Origin: Flavobacteriaceae bacterium UBA7302
GTDB lineage: Bacteria; Bacteroidota; Bacteroidia; Flavobacteriales; Flavobacteriaceae
DNA length: 64,000 bases
Direction: 5' to 3'
Assembly (NCBI GenBank): GCA_002471825.1
Contig: DKQS01000001.1
Coordinates: 62,001 to 126,000 of the forward strand
The notes under the pieces are model-generated. The model had not been told where the DNA came from. It ran no database searches and was given only the letters and a program-made list of their open reading frames with translations. Positions 43,386-50,721 of the stretch are shown here, in pieces. Every line of letters begins with the position of its first letter. Position 1 is the first letter of the stretch. Both the position numbers and the translations under genes were made by a program.

Positions 43386-43773
43386 TTGTCAGTTCGAGCG
43401 CAGTCGAGAACCATTAACTTTTAGGTTTGTACTTATAATGCGTTGCATTCCTACACTCAGAATAAATCTCTAATAAATCGAAGTTTCCATCCGCAAGAGC
43501 CTGTTTCTTTGTTCTACTCCATTTTTTGATTTTCTTTTCAAATGAAATGGCTTGTCCTATATCATTAAAATCCTGATAAAAAATTAATTCTAATGGTCGT
43601 CTTCTAAAAGTAAAACAACTTTTATTCAATCCTCTTTTATGTTCAATTATTCTTCGTTCTAAATTATTTGTAATACCAACATAAATATACTCATCTGCAC
43701 ATCTTACCATGTACACATAATATTTTTTCATAGCAATTAATTTTTTTCCTCTCGACTGCGCTCGAGGTGACAA
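43386..43773. mobile_element. candidate GIY-YIG nuclease cassette bounded by 24-bp inverted repeats
   Basis: The left end 43386-43409 and the right end 43750-43773 are reverse complements at 22 of 24 positions, with a perfect 16-base core (tcgagcgcagtcgaga, in inverse at the right). The left end also folds with ttctcgact at 43375-43383 into a 9-bp hairpin. The enclosed 388 bp hold only the nuclease gene. Inserted between kmo and RidA, it splits the kynurenine operon. Mobility is inferred from this layout and from the related 94-bp element 2 kb away. Confidence 0.65.
43414..43731 (-). CDS. GIY-YIG nuclease superfamily protein, single domain
   Basis: The 105-residue protein starts at the ATG at 43731 (MKKYYVYMVRC); the 14 codons before it run into the right inverted repeat and are not conserved-looking. 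It has the nuclease core: YVYMVRC...YIYVGITNN (variant of GIY and YIG), the catalytic Arg in NLERRIIEH, and the metal-binding Glu in ISFEKKIKKWSR. It resembles the UPF0213/YhbQ group. All catalytic positions seem intact, so it may be an active nickase or endonuclease. No DNA-binding domain is fused. It lies in an inverted-repeat cassette. Confidence 0.88.
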   Translation of the reverse strand: MKKYYVYMVRCADEYIYVGITNNLERRIIEHKRGLNKSCFTFRRRPLELIFYQDFNDIGQAISFEKKIKKWSRTKKQALADGNFDLLEIYSECRNATHYKYKPKS

Positions 43774-43778
43774 GCAAG

Positions 43779-45188
43779 CTACAATCCGGCTATTTTATCT
43801 TCTCGCAAAATTTCTTCGGTTTCCTCATTGATTTTATCCAGGACAAATCTCAGTTCTTCTTGGGTCATATTCAATGAAGTAGAAACTTCCTTATCGGCAA
43901 TTAAATTTAACAAGGCTTTGTCTTGAGCTCTTCCTTTCACCATGGCTTCATGATAAGAAATATCTTCTCGGAAAGTTACCATAGAATACTTGGAGAAATA
44001 TTCTTCAGGAAAATGCTTTTCCAAATCCATTTCAATCTTTCGTTTCTCCTTGAACAGCGGATTGGCAACATGGTCGCGCATTTCGTAGAAATTATCAATA
44101 GCCAAGTCTGCGATGGAATCGGTATTCACTTTGCGTACCTTTTGGTATTCGCGAAATACATCTTCCCAAGAGTCTAAATTCTGATCCAATATTTGATCAA
44201 AAACAACCACATCTTCGAAAGAGGCATTCATTCCTTGACCATAAAAAGGAACAATAGCGTGAGCTGCGTCTCCAATCAATAAGGTTTTGTCTTTGTAATA
44301 CCATGGTGAACACTTTACGGTTCCCAATGTAGCCGTCGGATTGTTGGTGAACTCTTCAATAACATTCGGAATCACATCCAAGGCATCTGGGAATTCGGTT
44401 TGGAAAAACTCCATGATTCGTTCTTCAGAATCCAGGTTGTTGAAATTAAATTTACCCTCATCAAAACTCAAGAACAAAGTAACTGTGAAACTTCCATCTT
44501 GATTTGGCAAGGCAATCAACATATAATCTCCTCTAGGCCAAATGTGCAAGTGATCTTTACTGATTTGATGATTTCCATTCGCATCAGCAGGAATCTCCAT
44601 TTCTTTGTAACCGTGATTCAAAAAGTTTTGAGAAAAGCTAAACAGAAACTTTCGTTCGGAATAATAACTCTTTCGTAGAGACGAGCCTGCGCCATCAGAA
44701 CCGATGATTACATCAGCCTCTACGGTGTAGACTTTTTTAGTCTCCGCATCTTGAAAAAAGGCAACGTTGTTTTCGATGTCAATTCGCTGACAATACTGAT
44801 TGAAGTGGATATTGACTCTTTCGTGCTTATCGGCCTCCGTTAGTAAGATTCCGTTTAAGTCGCCCCTCGAAATTGAATTGATATACTCTCCTTGTCGGCC
44901 CGAATAATCTGATTCAAAGAGGTTTCCTTCTTTATCATGCACCAATCGACCATACATTGGAATACAAATGTCTTTTGCCAAATGATCTACTTGACAAAGT
45001 CGCAATGCTCGAAACCCTCGATCTGAAAGGGCGAGGTTAATGGATCTACCGGCAGAAATGTCTACCTCTCTTAAGTCTGGTCTTCCTTCGTAAACCTCTA
45101 CATTGTATCCCCTTTGCGCCAAACGAAGTGCTAATAAAGAACCACACAAACCTGCTCCTATTACAAGTATGTTGTCTTTCTTATTCAA
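43779..45188 (-). CDS. kmo: kynurenine 3-monooxygenase (FAD-dependent)
   Basis: KMO hydroxylates L-kynurenine to 3-hydroxykynurenine with NADPH and O2. The 469-residue protein has the dinucleotide motif GAGLCGSLLALRLAQRG at the N-terminus, AGRSINLALSDRG (kynurenine carboxylate-binding arginine region), GSDGAGSSLR (DG motif) and LIGDAAHAIVPFYGQGMN (FAD ribityl site). The C-terminal 90 residues are helical, as in bacterial KMO, without a membrane anchor. It is 28 bp downstream of kynureninase. Confidence 0.94.
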   Translation of the reverse strand: MNKKDNILVIGAGLCGSLLALRLAQRGYNVEVYEGRPDLREVDISAGRSINLALSDRGFRALRLCQVDHLAKDICIPMYGRLVHDKEGNLFESDYSGRQGEYINSISRGDLNGILLTEADKHERVNIHFNQYCQRIDIENNVAFFQDAETKKVYTVEADVIIGSDGAGSSLRKSYYSERKFLFSFSQNFLNHGYKEMEIPADANGNHQISKDHLHIWPRGDYMLIALPNQDGSFTVTLFLSFDEGKFNFNNLDSEERIMEFFQTEFPDALDVIPNVIEEFTNNPTATLGTVKCSPWYYKDKTLLIGDAAHAIVPFYGQGMNASFEDVVVFDQILDQNLDSWEDVFREYQKVRKVNTDSIADLAIDNFYEMRDHVANPLFKEKRKIEMDLEKHFPEEYFSKYSMVTFREDISYHEAMVKGRAQDKALLNLIADKEVSTSLNMTQEELRFVLDKINEETEEILREDKIAGL

Positions 45189-45216
45189 ATTTTAGTCGTT
45201 TTTGGTCTTTCTAAAT

Positions 45217-46488
45217 TTAAGACTTTTTAATCAAACCCTTTAAGATTTGCACGAATTGATACACATCTTCGAAGGTATTGTAAAACGGTGTGGGCGCACA
45301 GCGAATTACATTGGGTTCGCGCCAGTCGGTAATGACGTGATTCTCCATGAGTTGCTCATGCAATCGTTTGTCGGCATTATTCACACTGATGGAAAGCTGA
45401 CATCCTCTTTCTTCTGGGTTTCTTGGCGTTATTACGCGAACAACATCAGACCCCAATTCACCCATCAAATACTGCAAGAATCCGGTAAGCTTCACTGATT
45501 TTTCTCGTAATTGTTCCATTCCGACCTCTTCAAACATTTCGAGAGCTGCACGAATCGGAACTAAGGATAATATTGGCGGATTGCTCAATTGCCATCCTTC
45601 AGCACCTGGCATCACGTCAAAAGGCAATCGCATGTTGAATCGCGTTTCTTTGTTGTGATTCCACCAACCTGCAAATCGTGGCAATTCTCTATTATGCGCA
45701 TGTCTTTCATGAACAAATATTCCCGATAAACTCCCTGGACCAGAATTCAAATATTTGTAGGTACACCAAGCTGAAAAGTCCACACCACTGTTGTGTAAAT
45801 CAGGCATGATATTTCCGACTCCATGAGCCAAGTCGATCCCCACATAACATCCTTTTGCATGTCCGAGATCGGCCAATTTTTTAAAATCAAAACGTTGACC
45901 CGTGTAGTAATTTACACCACCAATTAAAATTAAGGCAATCTCTTCGCCTTGCTCCTCTAGAATGGATTCGAAATCATCCATATCTAAAAGATCTTTCCCT
46001 TCTTTGGGCGACCATTCTACTAAAGAAGTTTCTGGATCATAGCCGTGAAACTTTATCTGTGATTGGACAGCATATCGATCCGATGGAAAGGCATCGCTTT
46101 CTATTAAAATCTTATGTCGTTTGGCAGTAGGTTGGTAAAAAGAAACCATCAATAAGTGTAAATTGGTAGTCAAGGTATCCATGATGATTACCTCTTCTGG
46201 TTTTGCTCCAACTACCTTTGCCATCATTCCCTGCAATGTCTCGGGATAGGTTACCCAAGGATAGGTTCCATTAAAATGTCCTTCCACACCTTGCTCAGCC
46301 CAATCTTTCATTTCTAGATTGACATAATATTGGGCTTTTTTGGGTTGTAATCCGAGGGAATTTCCTGTGAAGTACAACCAATCATTACCGTCTTTGTCTT
46401 TTGGAATATGAAACTCATTTCGATATTTCTTCAACGGATCTTCTGCATCTTGTTCTCTTGCGAACGCTAAACTATTTTGATATTTCAT
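45217..46488 (-). CDS. kynU: kynureninase
   Basis: The 423-residue PLP enzyme cleaves 3-hydroxykynurenine to 3-hydroxyanthranilate and alanine. It shows WLYFTGNSLGLQPKKAQ at the N-terminus, IMDTLTTNLHLLMVSFY, ESDAFPSDRYAVQSQ, HGVGNIMPDLHNSGVDFSAWC (PLP Asp region) and the PLP-binding Lys in WCTYKYLNSGPGS near residue 240. It is the first gene of the kynU-kmo pair, with a candidate -7 element 20 bp upstream. It is divergent from the NlpC/P60 gene. Confidence 0.95.
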   Translation of the reverse strand: MKYQNSLAFAREQDAEDPLKKYRNEFHIPKDKDGNDWLYFTGNSLGLQPKKAQYYVNLEMKDWAEQGVEGHFNGTYPWVTYPETLQGMMAKVVGAKPEEVIIMDTLTTNLHLLMVSFYQPTAKRHKILIESDAFPSDRYAVQSQIKFHGYDPETSLVEWSPKEGKDLLDMDDFESILEEQGEEIALILIGGVNYYTGQRFDFKKLADLGHAKGCYVGIDLAHGVGNIMPDLHNSGVDFSAWCTYKYLNSGPGSLSGIFVHERHAHNRELPRFAGWWNHNKETRFNMRLPFDVMPGAEGWQLSNPPILSLVPIRAALEMFEEVGMEQLREKSVKLTGFLQYLMGELGSDVVRVITPRNPEERGCQLSISVNNADKRLHEQLMENHVITDWREPNVIRCAPTPFYNTFEDVYQFVQILKGLIKKS

Positions 46489-46507
46489 GAGTAAAAAGAA
46501 AGTTGCC

Positions 46508-46515
46508 CAAAGATA
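46508..46515 (-). promoter_or_regulatory. candidate -7 element of kynU
   Basis: On the minus strand this is TATCTTTG, an exact TAnnTTTG match, 20 bp before the kynU ATG. No clear -33 TTTG is present, which may mean that an activator is needed. Confidence 0.4.
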
Positions 46516-46576
46516 ATCAATCTATAAAGAGAAATAAATAATAAATTAGCTCTGTATTTAACCCAATGAATGCCAA

Positions 46577-47767
46577 ATGAAATCCAACTTTGCTTACCTA
46601 CTTCTTGTATTATTTTTTGTGTCTGGATGTGCTTCGGACAATGAAGCCAAAGATCAAGTGCAAGACATCGTCAAACACTTTAAAAAGGAATTTGCGCCCG
46701 ATAAGCGCGTCGCGATATTTGATATTCAAGTAGCCTCTAAAAAAAGCAAATTGAAAATAACTGGGGAAACAAATCTACCAGATATATATCAACAGCTTTT
46801 GGACAGCATCAAGAGTACGGAAGCAACTTTTGAAGAGGACATAAGAGTGCTACCTGATGCATTTGTTGGCGAAAAAAAATATGCGGTGGGGAGAAACTCG
46901 GTGATAAACATTCGTTCCAAACCCAAACATTCTGCCGAACTGGGTACACAAGGGTTATTGGGAATGGAATTAAAAGTCTTAGACAAGGAAGGTGATTTTT
47001 ATCGAATTCAGACTCCTGATAATTATATTTCTTGGGTGGACAAAGGCGGAATTACACGAATGGATCAGTCTGAATTTGAATCGTGGCAAAAGGCACCGAA
47101 GGTTATTTTCACCAAAAACTTCGGCTATGTGTACGCCGATGAATCTTTCAATCAAATTGTTTCGGACATTACCTTAGGAGGATTACTCATCTTAAGAGAA
47201 ACGAACAAGAATTCCTTTAAAGTGGAATATCCCGATCAACGAATGGGTTATATCAAAAAAGATGAAGCCATACCTTACCTCAATTGGTTAAACAAGCTTG
47301 AAACAACGGCAGCCAATGTTGAGACCGTAGCAAAATCTATGGATGGGTTCCCCTACCTCTGGGGCGGAACCTCAAGCAAAGGCATGGATTGCAGCGGATT
47401 TACAAAAATGGTTTATCTGATGAATGGATTTGTAATTCCTAGAGATGCCTCTCAACAGGTGAATGCCGGAAAAGTAGTTGATGAAGAATTAGATTTTTCT
47501 GATTTACAAAAAGGAGATTTGCTTTTCTTCGGAAAAAAGGCCACAAAAAAGAAAAAGCAACGCGTTACTCACGTGGGAATTTGGCTCGGAAATGACAAAA
47601 TGGAATTCATTCATGCTTCTGGAAACGTACACCTATCCTCGATGGATAAAAATCAACCACATTACGATGAGTTCAACAAAAACAGGTATTTGGGTAGCCG
47701 GAGATATCTCGGAGTCATCGACAAACAAATTCTACCACTAAAATCGAGGGTTAGTATAAAACCCTAA
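46577..47767 (+). CDS. NlpC/P60 (C40) family peptidase with SH3 domains, lipoprotein
   Basis: The 396-residue cell-wall endopeptidase has a lipobox VSGCAS and bacterial SH3-like domains (about 95-160, NVINIRSKPKHSAELGTQ region; about 170-240). The C-terminal NlpC/P60 domain has Cys272 (GMDCSGF), His332 (THVGIW) and the third polar residue His346 (FIHASG). It should cut peptide stems between D-Glu and the diamino acid. It is monocistronic and its 3' end overlaps the convergent SerB-SerA gene by 17 bases. Confidence 0.9.
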   Translation: MKSNFAYLLLVLFFVSGCASDNEAKDQVQDIVKHFKKEFAPDKRVAIFDIQVASKKSKLKITGETNLPDIYQQLLDSIKSTEATFEEDIRVLPDAFVGEKKYAVGRNSVINIRSKPKHSAELGTQGLLGMELKVLDKEGDFYRIQTPDNYISWVDKGGITRMDQSEFESWQKAPKVIFTKNFGYVYADESFNQIVSDITLGGLLILRETNKNSFKVEYPDQRMGYIKKDEAIPYLNWLNKLETTAANVETVAKSMDGFPYLWGGTSSKGMDCSGFTKMVYLMNGFVIPRDASQQVNAGKVVDEELDFSDLQKGDLLFFGKKATKKKKQRVTHVGIWLGNDKMEFIHASGNVHLSSMDKNQPHYDEFNKNRYLGSRRYLGVIDKQILPLKSRVSIKP

Positions 47768-49643
47768 ACTTGATGGTTCCTTCGATGTTTTTAAGACTCT
47801 TAATAACCGCTTTGTTGTAATCCTTATTCAAATCGGTAATCACATACCCCACTTTTTCATCCGTAGATAAATACTGCCCTGTAATGTTCATGTTGTACTC
47901 GGCCAATACCTGATTGATGTGGGCCATCACACCCGGAATGTTTTTGTGAATATGCAAGAATCGATGCGCATTGACCTGTCTTGGAAGTCGAATATTCGGG
48001 AAATTGACCGCATCGACCGTGTTGCCAGAATTGATATAGGCCATAATTTTGTTCGGAACAAAATCGGCAATATCTCTTTGAGCTTCTTCGGTACTTCCTC
48101 CTACATGTGGCGTAAGAATCACATTAGACAATCCTTTTAATTCAGTTTCAAATTCACCATTTTTGCGTGGTTCTGTTGGATACACATCAATGGCTGCTCC
48201 ACCAATCTTACCAGACTTTAAAGCCTCTACCAAGGCAGGCAAGTCAACCACAAATCCTCTGGAAAGATTCACCAACAAAGCACCATCTTTCATTTGTGCA
48301 ATCTCTTGAGTTGAGATGTAATTTTTATTGGCAGGGTGGTCATCAATATGCAGACTCACCACATCTGAGATTTTCAACAACTCCTCCAGCGTATTTAGCT
48401 TGGTGGCATTACCGAGCGCCAATCTGTCCATGATATCGTAATAATACACGTCCATCCCCAAAGACTCAGCAAGGATCGACAATTGTTTTCCAATATTTCC
48501 ATATCCCACAATTCCGAGTTTCTTACCTCTCACCTCTCTAGAACCGATCGCAGTTTTGTTCCATTGACCATTGTGAAGTTCGGTGCTTCTTTGAAAGGTA
48601 CTTCGCATCAACATGATAATTTCACCCAAGGCCAATTCAACTACGGAACGCGTATTGCTGTAAGGTGCGTTAAAAACCAAAATTCCTCTTTCCTTGCAGG
48701 CTTCGAGATCAATTTGTTTGGTTCCAATACAAAATGCACCAATCGCCAGTAGTTTTTCAGCTGCATCGAGTACTTTCTTAGTCACCTGAGTTTTCGAACG
48801 GATTCCTAATACATGTACATCTTTAATCTTTTCAATAAGCTCTTCTTCGGTTAATCCGATGGAAACCTCTTCGACTGAAAATCCGTCTTTCGACAATTTA
48901 TCAAAGGCATCAGAATGCACATTTTCTAAAAGTAAAATCTTGATTCGGTTCTTGGGATAAGAAATACTCCTTGGCAATTTATTCACGAAAAGAAATTCAT
49001 CCAAACTTGGAGCAACATGATCCGCATCTTTGGTGGTCTTATCCCGCTTTACATTTTCCGTATAAGCAAAAAACTTATCGGCCACACCAGCTTCACGAGT
49101 TACATAATCGCTGTAACCATCGCCGATTACCTGAACTTCTCCATCCAAATCTAGATTCTGAAGGCATTCAATTTTTCCATTGTGTTTGGAAAGAACATTA
49201 TCGCCATCAAATCCGATGATGTTATCATTTTCATCGTATCGGAAGGTATTGGCATAAACACGCTCTGATGGAATGTTGTATTCCGCAACAATAGGATCAA
49301 TGAACTCTTTGAATCCGCATGAAATTACATAAATATCATCTGCATGTTTTTCAAAAAACTCCTTGTTTCTCTCGATAGAAGTAGAAACTTGTTTTCTTAA
49401 ATCAACAACCAATTGATCCAAATGATATTTCTTGGCCTCCAAAAGGTTAATCCTTCTCTTTAAGGATTCTGTAAAAGAAATTTCACCATCAATACCCAGA
49501 TTGGTAATATCAATGATTTGTTGAATGATTTCCTCCTTTTTCGGATTGAATGACAAGCTAATTTCTGCCAATACATCCAAAGCTTCCACCTTTGTTAAGG
49601 TACTATCAAAATCAAATACGTAATTTCTCTTCACTTCTATCAT
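47751..49643 (-). CDS. serA: phosphoserine phosphatase-like / D-3-phosphoglycerate dehydrogenase fusion
   Basis: The 630-residue protein joins two serine-synthesis activities. Residues 1-215 form a HAD phosphatase of SerB type: D11 and D13 in VFDFDSTLT, ISCGFKEF, and VIGDGYSDYV. Residues about 235-555 form the SerA dehydrogenase: IGAFCIGTKQIDL, LGIVGYGNIGKQL (NAD loop) and the catalytic His in LTPHVGGSTEEAQ. Residues about 560-630 are an ACT domain (PGVMAHINQVLAEYNMNITG), the usual serine-binding regulatory part. Serine transaminase is not adjacent. Whether the phosphatase half is a true SerB is unproven, but its motifs are complete. Confidence 0.9.
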   Translation of the reverse strand: MIEVKRNYVFDFDSTLTKVEALDVLAEISLSFNPKKEEIIQQIIDITNLGIDGEISFTESLKRRINLLEAKKYHLDQLVVDLRKQVSTSIERNKEFFEKHADDIYVISCGFKEFIDPIVAEYNIPSERVYANTFRYDENDNIIGFDGDNVLSKHNGKIECLQNLDLDGEVQVIGDGYSDYVTREAGVADKFFAYTENVKRDKTTKDADHVAPSLDEFLFVNKLPRSISYPKNRIKILLLENVHSDAFDKLSKDGFSVEEVSIGLTEEELIEKIKDVHVLGIRSKTQVTKKVLDAAEKLLAIGAFCIGTKQIDLEACKERGILVFNAPYSNTRSVVELALGEIIMLMRSTFQRSTELHNGQWNKTAIGSREVRGKKLGIVGYGNIGKQLSILAESLGMDVYYYDIMDRLALGNATKLNTLEELLKISDVVSLHIDDHPANKNYISTQEIAQMKDGALLVNLSRGFVVDLPALVEALKSGKIGGAAIDVYPTEPRKNGEFETELKGLSNVILTPHVGGSTEEAQRDIADFVPNKIMAYINSGNTVDAVNFPNIRLPRQVNAHRFLHIHKNIPGVMAHINQVLAEYNMNITGQYLSTDEKVGYVITDLNKDYNKAVIKSLKNIEGTIKFRVLY

Positions 49644-49765
49644 TTTCCCAAAAAATTAAGCATTAAAACTACGAAGTTCTAAAGGATAAGAAAAGCCCAA
49701 TAAAAGAATTATGGAATTATTTTATACAGCGAATTTTGTTGAAAAAGTGATAATTTTTTCTTGAT

Positions 49766-50593
49766 TTACCTCAAAAAATTATCATATCCAAAAAGTAGCA
49801 ACCACCAAACAATCGGAATTGATTCAACCCAAAAGGAACTGTAGTATTTTGATTGTGTTGGTTTTGCTCTCATCAAGAAAATGAGGGTGATAAAAAAGAC
49901 AATCATGAACACATTTCGTTGCATTTCGCCTGGTGAAAAAAGAAACTCGAGCACCACTGAAATCATCAAAAGGGCCAAGCCTAAGCGTTTGGTATTTGGA
50001 ACCCCCAGCTTTTGAGGAACAGTTTGCAAGGATATTTTATCGTACTGCAAATCGCGAATCTCAAAAGGTAAAATCCACACCACAACCAACAAAAAGCGTT
50101 GCACAGATAGTCCAATTTCATTAGCGGTAAAGGTGTATCCAATATCAATAAAGTGTAATACCATGGTGGCCAATACCCAACAAAGGGCAACCACTAAAAT
50201 TTTAAGATGGGCAATGCTACGTAGATTGCGTTCAAAGCCCGATAAAAATGGCACCGCATACATTACGGTAAGTGCCGTCGGAATTAACGCATAAGACAAA
50301 GTTTTGTAGGTCAATTGTCTTGCAAAATACAAGGTAATCAGAAAACAAATCCACGAAAAAATGCTGATGAGTTTGATGGGTCCCGCTAATTTTTTGAAAT
50401 GCCATTTTTGAAAACCAGCATATTTCACAAAATTATACCCTGTAATGGTGGCAAAAAAAATGAATCCAATGAATTCAATTTTAAAGGGATATGGGTAATA
50501 ATATTCGGTAACTCTTAGTAATGCATAAACCGCAATTGCCACGTGAATGCTTGAATTCAAATAGAAATCAAAAATCTTCTTCAAAAAACCCAT
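49766..50593 (-). CDS. UbiA-like prenyltransferase family membrane protein (degenerate)
   Basis: The 275-residue protein has eight or nine membrane segments. Segment spacing and the second motif region (LPFEIRDLQYDKISLQTVPQKLG, compare the DxxxD of UbiA with T-x-P-x-x-x-G after it) suggest the UbiA superfamily. The first Asp-rich motif (NDxxD) is not present; the corresponding loop reads TITGYNFVKYAG. It may be an inactive or specialised member, so the catalytic role is uncertain. It is divergent from gcvP. Confidence 0.65.
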   Translation of the reverse strand: MGFLKKIFDFYLNSSIHVAIAVYALLRVTEYYYPYPFKIEFIGFIFFATITGYNFVKYAGFQKWHFKKLAGPIKLISIFSWICFLITLYFARQLTYKTLSYALIPTALTVMYAVPFLSGFERNLRSIAHLKILVVALCWVLATMVLHFIDIGYTFTANEIGLSVQRFLLVVVWILPFEIRDLQYDKISLQTVPQKLGVPNTKRLGLALLMISVVLEFLFSPGEMQRNVFMIVFFITLIFLMRAKPTQSKYYSSFWVESIPIVWWLLLFGYDNFLR

Positions 50594-50668
50594 TGGGCAA
50601 ATGTAAGTTTTCTGTTAGTAAATTAAAACATTCGTTAATAAATATGTTTCTGTAACATTTTTTTAGTA

Positions 50669-50698
50669 TTTGAATTCCTAGGTTTTTAAGTATTTTTG
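50669..50698 (+). promoter_or_regulatory. promoter of gcvP
   Basis: TTTG (50669-50672), 18 bases, then TATTTTTG (50691-50698): exact -33 and -7 boxes. Transcription would start about 50705, 17 bp before the ATG. The short leader leaves no room for a glycine riboswitch. Confidence 0.75.
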
Positions 50699-50721
50699 TG
50701 CTTTAATTTTTTACTCAAATA

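Noticed and set aside
50594..50721. Glycine riboswitch before gcvP
   Set aside because: The consensus promoter at 50669-50698 leaves a leader of about 17 bases, too short for any riboswitch.
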